A stretch of DNA of 12,024 bases, from contig JAEYXN010000220.1 in assembly GCA_023431285.1 (NCBI GenBank), positions 1 through 12,024 on the forward strand. Reading direction: 5' to 3'. Positions 1 through 8,100 of this stretch are shown piece after piece. Source of the stretch: Bacteroidota bacterium (GTDB lineage: Bacteria; Bacteroidota; Bacteroidia; Cytophagales; Cyclobacteriaceae). Positions within the stretch are counted from its first letter, which is position 1, and the number at the start of each line of letters is the position of its first letter. The notes under the pieces are model-generated. The model saw nothing but the letters and a program-made list of their open reading frames with translations, was not told where the DNA came from and did not search any database. Both the position numbers and the translations under genes were made by a program.

Positions 1-1
1 C

Positions 2-2086
2 AGTAGAATCGATTCTCTGCGATCAACTCTTACCTCGCTCAATAAAATCGAGCGATGTGATGTGCTATATGAGATTGCTTATGAACTAATATTGTCGGAG
101 CAGAGCCAGGAGAGCTTGAAATATTCAGCAGAATCGGAAACCGTAGCATATGAAGTTGGGGATAGCCTAAGAATCGTTCGCGCGGGAAAGGTAAAGGCCT
201 CTGCACTTAGACGACTAGAGAGATTAACGGAGGCAGCCAAGTTGTATAAGAATCTTATTGATATTGCGAAAAGAAATTCGTTCCAGGACGAACTGAAGGT
301 CCTCTTGAATTCTTTGGCAATCACATACACTTATCTAGCTGATTATGACAATGCTCTAAAGGTGAATTTCGAATCCTTACTACTAAGGGAGAGAGCTGGA
401 GATGACATTGAAATTAGCATAAGCTTGAATAATATTGGCCTAATCTATTTCAAGATAAAAAATTATCCACAAGCATTAGAGTTCTATAAACGTGCTCTAA
501 ATCTTCGTACCCAATCAAAAGACTTGAACGGCATCCACACACTTTACATCAATATCGGCTTATGTTACAATCAACTTCGCCAGTTTGATTTGGCTCAAAA
601 AGCAATTCAGCAAGGATTGGAGGCTTGTAAAGTAAATTGTTCGACAGATGCCATTATCGAAGGCGAATTTGGCCTTGGAGTGTCATTTTTTGGTCAGGCT
701 TATTTTGAAGATGCTGAAAAACATTTCACGACATCATTGCGAACAGCACAGCGAGAACAAAACAAAAGATTTCAAGCGGAAAATCTCATTTACTTAGGGC
801 GAATTCATAAACATTTTGGCCGTAATAAAGAAGCGGAAGATGCCTTCTTATTGGCTGAAAAAATCTCTGATGGAACTGGCTATAACCAGCCGTTGATCGA
901 TGCATATAGAGAGTTGTCGGGTCTGTACAACAAAGAATCCAATTTCGAACAAGCGGCGAACTACCAAAGTCACTATATTAAGTTAAAGGACAGCATTTAT
1001 AGCGAACGGTTAATCGAAAACATCGCCCAGGTCCAAACCCAATTTGCAGAACGTGAAAACATAAAGACCATCGCCGATAATCAGGCAGTGATCCGTCAAC
1101 AACGTTATCTCAATGTAGCGATTGCAATCATCGCGATCCTTGCGGGTCTGCTTATCCTGGTGCTGCAACGAAGTAACCGCGTATCGAAGCAGGTCAACGC
1201 GCAGCTCTCTGAAGCAAAAGAAACAATTCAGCAACAGAATAAACTTCTCGAGATCAAGAACAAAGACCTCGACCGGGAAGTTGAAAGAAAAACCGCAGAC
1301 CTTGAGCGTGTCAACATCTCACTGAAACAGGTCAATGACGAACTCGATAACTTCATCTATAAAACTTCACACGATATCCGGGGTCCTTTGGCATCGCTTA
1401 AAGGAATGTGTAACGTGGCACTCATGGATGTCACCGATGAAGTCGCTCTCGATTATCTGCGGAAGCTGGATTCAACGGCGGAACGACTTAACTCAATCCT
1501 TACCCGCCTCCTCATCATTAACCAGATCAACAACTCCAAGCTTTCGCTCAACCGAATAGATTTCAACCGGATCATTAATGACATCATCCTTTTAGAACGT
1601 AAGAAAGGACTTCCCGCAAAAATCGAAATCCGCAAAAAGATCGATGACGCCCCTGAAGTCTTCATTCAATCAGACCGCGAATTGGTACGCATCGTTTTGG
1701 AAAATCTGATCGACAACGCAATCAAGTTTTACAATGAATCCGACCGCGTACAATCATTCGTAGAGATCAACATCAGTGCAACGTCCGAAGGTGTTAAAGC
1801 ACGCGTGATCGACAATGGTATCGGCATCAGTGAGTCAAATCCCGGAAAGCTGTTCCAGATGTTTTTCCGCGCCAGCGAACGCTCAGAGATCGGCGGTATC
1901 GGCCTTTACATCGTGAAGACCGCCACCTCCAAGATTGGTGGAAAAGTTGGACTGCTCACCACCCCTGAAGGCTATACAGAATTTTATGTCCTCTTCCCTC
2001 CTCAGCCTCCTACTGCAGAAACTCTTCACGGCTCGTTTGCCTCATCAATCGCGCCTCTCTCCACAACGCCGAACCCCTTCTTATAA
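2..2086 (+). CDS. TPR-containing sensor histidine kinase, 5'-truncated by window edge
   Basis: Membrane sensor kinase, presumably sensing through extracytoplasmic TPRs and autophosphorylating a cytoplasmic histidine. The frame is open without a stop from base 2, so the GTG at 62 is probably not the start; the real start and any signal peptide lie left of the window. From the N-terminus there are about seven or eight TPR-like helical pairs (to about 1010), a hydrophobic membrane segment (about 1103-1165), a coiled-coil signalling helix (about 1200-1350), then the kinase core. The core has the H-box SHDIRGPLA (His codon at 1370), N-box ENLIDNAIKF (from 1700), G1 box DNGIGI (from 1811) and G2 box GIGLYIVK (from 1895), so catalysis looks intact. 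The last ~30 residues form a Pro/Ser/Thr-rich tail. No response regulator gene lies nearby in the window. GC content rises abruptly near 1020. The general class is certain; the signal and partner are unknown. Confidence 0.93.
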   Translation, partial: SRIDSLRSTLTSLNKIERCDVLYEIAYELILSEQSQESLKYSAESETVAYEVGDSLRIVRAGKVKASALRRLERLTEAAKLYKNLIDIAKRNSFQDELKVLLNSLAITYTYLADYDNALKVNFESLLLRERAGDDIEISISLNNIGLIYFKIKNYPQALEFYKRALNLRTQSKDLNGIHTLYINIGLCYNQLRQFDLAQKAIQQGLEACKVNCSTDAIIEGEFGLGVSFFGQAYFEDAEKHFTTSLRTAQREQNKRFQAENLIYLGRIHKHFGRNKEAEDAFLLAEKISDGTGYNQPLIDAYRELSGLYNKESNFEQAANYQSHYIKLKDSIYSERLIENIAQVQTQFAERENIKTIADNQAVIRQQRYLNVAIAIIAILAGLLILVLQRSNRVSKQVNAQLSEAKETIQQQNKLLEIKNKDLDREVERKTADLERVNISLKQVNDELDNFIYKTSHDIRGPLASLKGMCNVALMDVTDEVALDYLRKLDSTAERLNSILTRLLIINQINNSKLSLNRIDFNRIINDIILLERKKGLPAKIEIRKKIDDAPEVFIQSDRELVRIVLENLIDNAIKFYNESDRVQSFVEINISATSEGVKARVIDNGIGISESNPGKLFQMFFRASERSEIGGIGLYIVKTATSKIGGKVGLLTTPEGYTEFYVLFPPQPPTAETLHGSFASSIAPLSTTPNPFL

Positions 2087-2232
2087 TTTCATTTCAAGGC
2101 GTTAAAGCCCACCGGAAATCAGCATTCTCATGACGGAAATCGTTTGTCCAGTCGACCTATGGTTTCATGACGGCTGTTGAGGAGCCGCTCAGCCTTGCAC
2201 CTTCATACGTTTTTCCCATATTTGCGCACGCT
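2087..2232 (+). promoter_or_regulatory. Intergenic leader upstream of metG
   Basis: A 146-bp gap between the kinase stop and the chosen metG start. It contains an imperfect inverted repeat at 2172-2194 (GGCT, 3-base bulge, GAG pairing with CTCAGCC across a 6-base loop), which could fold in RNA. It is not followed by a T-run, so it does not look like an intrinsic terminator. No clear Bacteroidota -33/-7 promoter pair was found. It probably holds the metG promoter and leader, but this is inferred from position only. Confidence 0.25.
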
Positions 2233-4329
2233 ATGAAACAATTCAAACGCACCACCGTCACCGCCGCTTTGCCCTATGCAAACGGCCCCCTCCATATCGG
2301 TCATATTGCCGGCGCATACCTGCCAGCAGACACATACGTCCGGTATCTTCGACTGAAGGGGGAAGACGTCGTATTTATTTGTGGCTCTGATGAGAACGGA
2401 GTCGCCATCACCCTTGGTGCCAAGAAAGCCGGTGTGTCCCCACGCGAGTTTGTCGACAAGTATCACAACATGATGAAGAAGTCATTCGAAGACTTTGGAA
2501 TCTCTTTTAATATTTATTCCCGTACGTCAAACGAGACACATTACCGCACTGCTCAGGATTTTTTCCTGAAGATTCATGATCAGGACATGTTCCTTGAGGA
2601 AACCTCCGACCAATATTTCGATGAGCAGGAAGGGATCTTCCTCGCTGACCGTTATATTATTGGAACTTGTCCGAACTGCGGCAACCCCAATGCTTATGGC
2701 GACCAGTGCGAGAAATGTGGTACGAGCCTTAGTCCAAAGCAGCTCATCAACCCCCGGTCTACTGTTTCTGGAAACACTCCTGTGTTAAAACCCACAAAGC
2801 ACTGGTATTTCCCGCTCGACAAGTTTGAAACCTGGCTGAAGGAGTGGCTTGTGATTGGCCACGCCGAAGATTGGAAAACCAATGTATACGGACAATGCAA
2901 ATCCTGGATAGATCAGGGATTACAGCCCCGGTCCATTACGCGTGATCTCGATTGGGGCATACCGGTACCCCTACCCGACGCAAAGGGAAAAGTACTCTAT
3001 GTTTGGTTCGACGCACCCATCGGTTATATCTCTGCTACCAAGGAACTTCTTCCCAACGACTGGGAGAAATACTGGAAAGATCCCGAGACACGTCTTATTC
3101 ATTTTATCGGAAAGGATAACATTGTTTTCCATTGTATCATCTTCCCGTCGATGTTAAAGGCAGCGGGAGATTTTATCCTGCCCGACAATGTCCCTGCCAA
3201 TGAATTCCTGAATCTCGAAGGCGATAAAATTTCCACTTCACGGAATCACGCTGTGTGGCTGCATGAATACCTTATCGATTTTCCGGGTCGACGAGATGAA
3301 CTGCGTTATGTGCTCAACTCAATTTCTCCGGAAACGAAAGATGCCGATTTCACCTGGAAGGACTATCAGCAAAAGGTGAACAGTGAACTGGTTGCTATCC
3401 TGGGCAACTTCGTCAACCGTGTGATGGTACTGACATGGAAATACTTTGATGGTAAGGTCCCTTCAGCGAAAGAACTTGACGGAACAACAGACCGTCGGAA
3501 CCATGTGCTGGGAATTTACAATAAGACCCATGAAGATCTTATTGTCGCGGTCAGGCAGATGACAGATGCATTAAAAAATTTCCGATTCCGCGAGGCGCAA
3601 TTCCAGATGATGCAACTTGCAAGGATTGGCAATAAATTCCTGGCGGATACTGAACCGTGGAAACTTGCAAAAGAGGATATGGAGGCCGTCGGAGCTATCC
3701 TTAACTATGCAATTACAATAGTAGGAAACATTGCTATCGCTGCGGAACCATTTCTTCCTGATGGAGCCGCAAGTATCAAGAGGCAGCTTAATGTCAAGGA
3801 CATAGAAAAAGACTGGAAAACTTTTTGGCAGAAAGAGACACTCATTGAGCCTATACCTGAAGGCCACCAACTTAACCCGGCGGAGTTGACTTATCGCAAT
3901 GTTGAAGACGAAGATATTGCAAAGCAAATCGAACGATTGAAAAAACCAATAGAGGCACCGAAGCCCGAGACCTCAGCAGCCAAGCCAGTTCCTGCTCTGA
4001 AAGGTGAGATTGTTTATGACGACTTCGCAAAGCTCGATCTGCGAATAGCCACAGTGCTATCGGCGGAAAAAATGGAGAAATCAAACAAACTTCTGAAACT
4101 GAGAGTAGATACCGGCGTGGATCAACGCACTATTCTGAGCGGAATTGCTTTGCATTACAGTCCGGAAGAACTTATTGGAAAGCAGGTCACCATCATTGCC
4201 AATCTTGCGCCCCGAAAAATGATGGGCATTGAATCGCAGGGAATGATCTTAATGGCTGAAGATGAGAATGGTAAACTCAGGCTCATCCAACCTTCGAACG
4301 AAGTGAATCCCGGGTCGACTGTGAGTTAG
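2233..4329 (+). CDS. metG: Methionyl-tRNA synthetase with C-terminal tRNA-binding domain
   Basis: Cytoplasmic class I aminoacyl-tRNA synthetase that charges tRNA-Met with methionine using ATP, essential for translation. The 698-residue product has the HIGH motif at residues 21-24, a zinc knuckle with Cys146, Cys149, Cys159 and Cys162 (CxxC-x9-CxxC), and the KMSKS-equivalent KISTS at 332-336, which binds ATP. The anticodon-binding helical domain follows. Residues ~593-698 are an OB-fold tRNA-binding/dimerisation domain of the EMAP-II type, so this is the long form of the enzyme. The ATG at 2233 is chosen because the conserved N-terminus (KRTTVTAALPYANGPLHIGH) begins just after it; the in-frame ATG at 2167 would add 22 residues unlike the family. 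No Shine-Dalgarno sequence is present. It lies downstream of the kinase on the same strand but is separated by 146 bp, so it is probably transcribed independently. Confidence 0.98.
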   Translation: MKQFKRTTVTAALPYANGPLHIGHIAGAYLPADTYVRYLRLKGEDVVFICGSDENGVAITLGAKKAGVSPREFVDKYHNMMKKSFEDFGISFNIYSRTSNETHYRTAQDFFLKIHDQDMFLEETSDQYFDEQEGIFLADRYIIGTCPNCGNPNAYGDQCEKCGTSLSPKQLINPRSTVSGNTPVLKPTKHWYFPLDKFETWLKEWLVIGHAEDWKTNVYGQCKSWIDQGLQPRSITRDLDWGIPVPLPDAKGKVLYVWFDAPIGYISATKELLPNDWEKYWKDPETRLIHFIGKDNIVFHCIIFPSMLKAAGDFILPDNVPANEFLNLEGDKISTSRNHAVWLHEYLIDFPGRRDELRYVLNSISPETKDADFTWKDYQQKVNSELVAILGNFVNRVMVLTWKYFDGKVPSAKELDGTTDRRNHVLGIYNKTHEDLIVAVRQMTDALKNFRFREAQFQMMQLARIGNKFLADTEPWKLAKEDMEAVGAILNYAITIVGNIAIAAEPFLPDGAASIKRQLNVKDIEKDWKTFWQKETLIEPIPEGHQLNPAELTYRNVEDEDIAKQIERLKKPIEAPKPETSAAKPVPALKGEIVYDDFAKLDLRIATVLSAEKMEKSNKLLKLRVDTGVDQRTILSGIALHYSPEELIGKQVTIIANLAPRKMMGIESQGMILMAEDENGKLRLIQPSNEVNPGSTVS

Positions 4330-4368
4330 TGGCGGGTAAAAAAAAACTGGCATGCCTCTAACGGACCC
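4330..4368 (-). terminator. Possible weak terminator between convergent metG and TPR gene
   Basis: The 39-bp convergent gap contains the palindrome GGCATGCC (4349-4356). Read leftward, it is followed two bases later by a run of nine T (4338-4346 on the complement). The U-run placement suits termination of the leftward TPR operon, but the palindrome can only form a very short stem, so this is a weak call. Confidence 0.25.
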
Positions 4369-5799
4369 TTAGGTTGCGACGAACAGACTTCGTGAAGATG
4401 ACACTTTCTTATACGAATCAACTCGACGACCTCTTTCCTGAAGAATTGCGTCGATTCTCTTTGCATTTTCTTCCAGTTTAGACACGCGATGCCTGACAAT
4501 CCGTTCAAGCCTTTGCGCCTGCTTCTTGTTGCTGAGAAAACTCGATAAAATCAAACCTAAAATAACGAAAGTTCCGGCTGCCAGGATCACCATCAAATAA
4601 CGGTAGTACCCTTGCATTTCCTCCAATTGAGTACTTAACCCAATCGATTCCGCATTTATCGCTTTTCTCTTTGCTAGGTCAACTTCTAACAATTTCGCTT
4701 TGTATGATGCCGACACGCGGGCGGCTCCCTGCCCGTAATAGTGATCCCATAACGTTAATATTTTGTTCTGGTCCGTCACAATTGCCAACTCGTCTCCTTG
4801 ATTTTTGGCAAGGGCAAGGCGCTCTGTGTAAATCCTATAAAGGATATCTACGAAGCTATGCGCACTAGCGATCGCGGCAGCTTCATTTAACATATTAATT
4901 TGTTTTCGCCCATCATGTGGTGTAACCTTGCTGATCGAAAGAAGATTTTCTGCTACAAAACGCGGATCGTTATTTCTTGCCAGTGCAAGAGATCTCTGGT
5001 AAGAGGTTTTCGCACTATCCAAAGAGTTCTGAAACTCATGCAGAAGACCCAGTGCATAGAAATAAACCATACTGGACCCCTCATTGAGAGAATCTTCGCC
5101 TTCCATTACTTTTTTCAACTTTGTTTCAGCCTCCTCAAAGCGTCGCAAGTAGATTAAGGAGAGTGCGATATTAAGATGAATAAGCTGTGCATCATCGTAA
5201 AAGTGATTGAGCAATAAAGCCTTCTCCCAATATGAAATCGCCGTTTGATAATCGTACATCTTATAGTAGTTCAATCCAATGTTGGAAATAACAAGAGCTA
5301 ACTCCTCTCGTAAACTATCACGCTCAGCTTCGATCATTGCTTCAAAAAAATGATTAAGTGCTTCAGCATATTCGCCACGATAGGTGCAACTCACACCTAA
5401 TAAATTTCTCAGAAGAATACGGTCACTCTTTCCACAGCATTCCCCGGTTTCAGTAAGTCCTGCAAAAGCGGAACAAGCCACCTTTGCATATTCTGATTGT
5501 CTTAGGTGTACCTGACCTTCGATTCGATAACACCTCGCCCGGACAACGCAATCATCAGTCAATTGCTTTGCTTTACCTAATAGCGTCAAAGAGCTATCCA
5601 TGTCTCCTTTGTATACAAGAGTACGGGCTTTCTCAATTAGCTCCAGCGGATTTCCATCTTTCGGAAACTGGAAGTTGCCATACCGCGAATCGTTGAGCTG
5701 CCCACAACATACCGAGAAATTCAGAATAATGAATAAGACGGTATAGATACTTCTCAATATCACAGGGAGCCAGTTCATATCACGCGAATTAAACAACAT
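4369..5799 (-). CDS. Membrane-anchored TPR protein without kinase domain (second of tandem pair)
   Basis: Uncharacterised TPR sensor-like protein, 476 residues from the ATG at 5799 or 469 from the ATG at 5778. The first is preferred because an A-rich stretch precedes it; the open frame extends to 5916 but would overlap the upstream gene. After a hydrophobic signal segment (VLFIILNFSVCCGQ) come about six TPR-like helical pairs, for example around ISNIGLNYYKMYDYQTA. A membrane segment follows (YLMVILAAGTFVILGLILSS, about residues 394-415 counting from the 5778 start), then a 54-residue charged tail predicted as coiled coil. The topology implied is periplasmic TPRs with a short cytoplasmic tail. 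No H-box, N-box or G-box is present. It is paralogous to the gene just upstream, with shared patterns C[FY]RIE-QVH, YYKMYD/HYKMYD and RF-AE-LS, and resembles the TPR half of the kinase gene at the left edge. The two are probably co-transcribed (22-bp gap). Function unknown. Confidence 0.88.
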   Translation of the reverse strand: MLFNSRDMNWLPVILRSIYTVLFIILNFSVCCGQLNDSRYGNFQFPKDGNPLELIEKARTLVYKGDMDSSLTLLGKAKQLTDDCVVRARCYRIEGQVHLRQSEYAKVACSAFAGLTETGECCGKSDRILLRNLLGVSCTYRGEYAEALNHFFEAMIEAERDSLREELALVISNIGLNYYKMYDYQTAISYWEKALLLNHFYDDAQLIHLNIALSLIYLRRFEEAETKLKKVMEGEDSLNEGSSMVYFYALGLLHEFQNSLDSAKTSYQRSLALARNNDPRFVAENLLSISKVTPHDGRKQINMLNEAAAIASAHSFVDILYRIYTERLALAKNQGDELAIVTDQNKILTLWDHYYGQGAARVSASYKAKLLEVDLAKRKAINAESIGLSTQLEEMQGYYRYLMVILAAGTFVILGLILSSFLSNKKQAQRLERIVRHRVSKLEENAKRIDAILQERGRRVDSYKKVSSSRSLFVAT

Positions 5800-5821
5800 A
5801 CGCTTTTTATATTGACACAGT

Positions 5822-7204
5822 TCACTTGATAAGCGCACTGCTTTTAAAGTCCCACTTCTGAACGACAATTGCCTTTTCTTCCAGCAATTTCTCGACAGCC
5901 TTCGTACGAGAGTCAAGATATTTTACTCGCATTTTCACTATACCGGAAAGACTTCGCTCATTCCTCTTTTGTATGGAGTAAGAATAAATAAGCAAAACCA
6001 CGGTCACCATCGCAGCCACACCAATAACAGATATAAGGACACCAAAACTACTTTGCAATTCCTGAATCTTTTTATTCTCGGTGCCCTGCCTCTGATAAAT
6101 CGACCTGCGCTTCTCAAATTCTTCCCGCAATTTCCTGGCTTTATGCATCGCGGAAATCCTTGAAAGATTTGCACCGTAGAACTTATCCCAAATACCGACA
6201 ACTTGTTCCTGCGCCTCCAGAAGCTCGCGGATGTTACTCCCACGAATAGCGAGCGCATGGCGGGCGCGGGTCGTCCTCGACAGAATATCTACATAACTCT
6301 GCTCTCTCGCCAATTGGTCAGCTTTTGCAAGCATCATGGAAGCCGAATCATACTTTCCTTCTTTGATCATCAACCTGCTAAGAGATAAGATACTTTCCGC
6401 CTCAAATCGGTGGTTCTTGTCTTTTGATAGCTCAAGCGATTTTAGAAAAAAATATCGCGCTGAATCAATCCTGTTCAACGAATCATATAGTGTACCAAAC
6501 GTATAATAATAGCTCGATTTAAGAGTCCTCATTTCATCAACTTCAGCTCTTAATTCATTAAGAATGTTACTGGCCGTCTCATACCTGCCCAGATTCACAG
6601 ACGCCAGGGCAACATTCATTTTACATCCAATTCTGTTTTCCAGATTTGAATTGTATGTTAATGCCTCCTCCCAGAATTTGCAAGCAGTTTCATTGTCATA
6701 CATTTTGTAATGTAGCACACCAAGATTTGATAGAATCGACAAAATTATATCATTATCTTTAGTTCGTTCCGCAAACCATAAAGCGTTGTAAAAATGTTCA
6801 AACGCGTCAGAAAATTGCCCGTTAAACATGTTTGCGGTTCCGGCCACATTGTGAAGCCTTACAATATCAAAGTATTTCGCGTCGGTGGTTAGTAGTCGCA
6901 AGCCCATCATCGACGCAGCCAGGCTATTTCCAATATCCGATCTTAGCATATGAACCTGGCTTTCTATTCGAAAACATGTCACAAGGATTGAGGAATCCCT
7001 TGTCATTGATTTGGCTTTCTTTACCCAGTACAGGCAACTATCCAGCTGATTGTTGTTTCCGAAACTCCGGGCTTTTTCTATTATTTGAAGGGCCCGTTTA
7101 TTATCACAACATTCTGCAGAGGGAAATTGCAAGTTTTGAGCAAAGCCGAAACCGCCAAATAGCACAGCGCAAACGATCAAAATCGCTTTCAAGAGTCTTC
7201 TCAT
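5822..7204 (-). CDS. Membrane-anchored TPR protein without kinase domain (first of tandem pair)
   Basis: Uncharacterised, 460 residues. The ATG at 7204 is chosen over an in-frame TTG at 7228 because it begins a textbook signal peptide (MRRLLKAILIVCAVLFGGFG followed by FAQ, likely cleaved before Gln) and has an A-rich leader. The exported part carries about six TPR-like helical pairs. A membrane segment lies at about residues 389-409 (VLISVIGVAAMVTVVLLIYSY), followed by a ~51-residue charged helical tail with the pattern IV..RV..L, also present in its neighbour. That tail resembles the signalling helix that precedes the H-box in TPR histidine kinases, but no kinase domain follows. By family analogy it could sense or modulate a signal outside the inner membrane; this is inference. 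It is the likely first gene of a two-gene operon and arose with its neighbour by tandem duplication. Its GC content is lower than that of the housekeeping genes here. Confidence 0.9.
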   Translation of the reverse strand: MRRLLKAILIVCAVLFGGFGFAQNLQFPSAECCDNKRALQIIEKARSFGNNNQLDSCLYWVKKAKSMTRDSSILVTCFRIESQVHMLRSDIGNSLAASMMGLRLLTTDAKYFDIVRLHNVAGTANMFNGQFSDAFEHFYNALWFAERTKDNDIILSILSNLGVLHYKMYDNETACKFWEEALTYNSNLENRIGCKMNVALASVNLGRYETASNILNELRAEVDEMRTLKSSYYYTFGTLYDSLNRIDSARYFFLKSLELSKDKNHRFEAESILSLSRLMIKEGKYDSASMMLAKADQLAREQSYVDILSRTTRARHALAIRGSNIRELLEAQEQVVGIWDKFYGANLSRISAMHKARKLREEFEKRRSIYQRQGTENKKIQELQSSFGVLISVIGVAAMVTVVLLIYSYSIQKRNERSLSGIVKMRVKYLDSRTKAVEKLLEEKAIVVQKWDFKSSALIK

Positions 7205-7527
7205 TTTACTTATCGCAAACAACTTCAATTAATATTTACAAATACGTTCTGAAGGCAGATCTGAATCAATCTAAAATCCAGGATTAAGATAAACAAACGA
7301 AAAGAAATCTTTCCAGGTGGAAACCAATCTATCTGGAAAACCGAACACGACCAGGGCCAAAACATTGTGATCCGAAATCCGCCTTAAACATTTTACATTT
7401 AGGATAACGGTTTTAGCTCAAGAATTTAAACTAATCCGATTTCATCGTTACGACGGATAAATCACCTCCACCATTCTGTCAAATCTTTTCACTATCTTCC
7501 CTTACTGTTTATCCAGGCCTAACCTTC
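7205..7527. promoter_or_regulatory. Divergent intergenic region between TPR operon and secreted-protein gene
   Basis: A 323-bp AT-rich region without a convincing gene; the only open frame entering it is antisense to the TPR gene. It should hold promoters for both flanking genes. It contains inverted repeats at 7310-7323 (TTTCC, 4-base loop, GGAAA) and, sharing the same left arm, TTTCCAG at 7310-7316 with CTGGAAA at 7333-7339. AATCC-A-GGATT lies at 7275-7285. These could be operator half-sites, or chance in AT-rich DNA. No clean TAnnTTTG element at the expected distance was recognised for either gene. Confidence 0.35.
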
Positions 7528-8100
7528 ATGATACGGATCGCCCTGATTTGCGCGGCACTAGTGCTCGCGTCGCTGCCTTCACTGGCTCAAGAAAAAGCAC
7601 TAATGCGTAAAAAATTTCAGGGAATGATCTCCTCCCATTTCGATAGCCTTGCCATTCTCCATGCCCAGGATTTCGCGCACGTCCTCGCCATAGATGGAAA
7701 CGTTGTTCCCCTGATCTACACCGGGAAGTTTCCGGTTACCATCAGAGCAGCGCTGCGCAAAGATGTGCCCTTCAGCAAGATCAAATTCATCGAACTGATC
7801 CATACCAACGACACACCCAGCGATACGCTATGGCACTCGTGGACAAAAATATGGACCACTAAGCCAGTAGATTCAATCCATACCTCCAACGTAAGACAGG
7901 TGGAAATCTCCGACGCGACCACGAGCTACATCGCGATTCACAAGTTGAATGGAAAGCCAGTTAACGTTATCGCACGAAATCTTACGAATCCTCAGTCGTT
8001 GAAGAAGTTCATCGACGTAGCGAAGCTCAATAAAGATGAGATGATGGTGATCTATTACGAAACAGAACACGGATTCTATCTCGGATATCGAAGGCTGTAA
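7528..8100 (+). CDS. Small exported protein of unknown function
   Basis: A 190-residue protein starting at ATG 7528 with a clear Sec signal peptide (MIRIALICAALVLASLPSLA, probably cleaved before Gln21), so it is exported to the periplasm or beyond. No lipobox Cys and no second membrane segment are seen. The mature part (~170 residues) alternates short hydrophobic strands with polar segments (AHVLAIDGNVVPLIYTG, SYIAIHKLNGKPVNVIA, MMVIYYETEHGFYLGYRRL), suggesting a small mixed or beta-rich domain. The mature part has no cysteines, which argues against disulfide stabilisation. No family was recognised. Codon use and GC content resemble the housekeeping genes, supporting a real gene. It stands alone: divergent from the TPR operon and convergent with bioB. 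Confidence 0.82.
   Translation: MIRIALICAALVLASLPSLAQEKALMRKKFQGMISSHFDSLAILHAQDFAHVLAIDGNVVPLIYTGKFPVTIRAALRKDVPFSKIKFIELIHTNDTPSDTLWHSWTKIWTTKPVDSIHTSNVRQVEISDATTSYIAIHKLNGKPVNVIARNLTNPQSLKKFIDVAKLNKDEMMVIYYETEHGFYLGYRRL

Noticed and set aside
2167..2232. Upstream in-frame ATG that would extend MetG by 22 residues
   Set aside because: The extension is unlike MetG N-termini, and the conserved domain starts directly after the ATG at 2233.
4330..4368. A strong bidirectional terminator between metG and the TPR gene
   Set aside because: Only a very short stem can form beside the A/T run, so it is kept as a low-confidence call in one direction only.
5800..5916. Longer start for the second TPR protein overlapping the first
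   Set aside because: The extra residues are the out-of-frame image of the upstream gene's C-terminus and would bury the signal peptide.
7205..7228. TTG start adding eight residues to the first TPR protein
   Set aside because: The ATG at 7204 begins a well-formed signal peptide with an A-rich leader; the extension would lengthen the n-region without need.
6832..7287. 151-residue rightward open frame antisense to the first TPR gene
   Set aside because: It lies almost wholly opposite a well-supported gene, has no recognisable motif and composition expected of a shadow frame.
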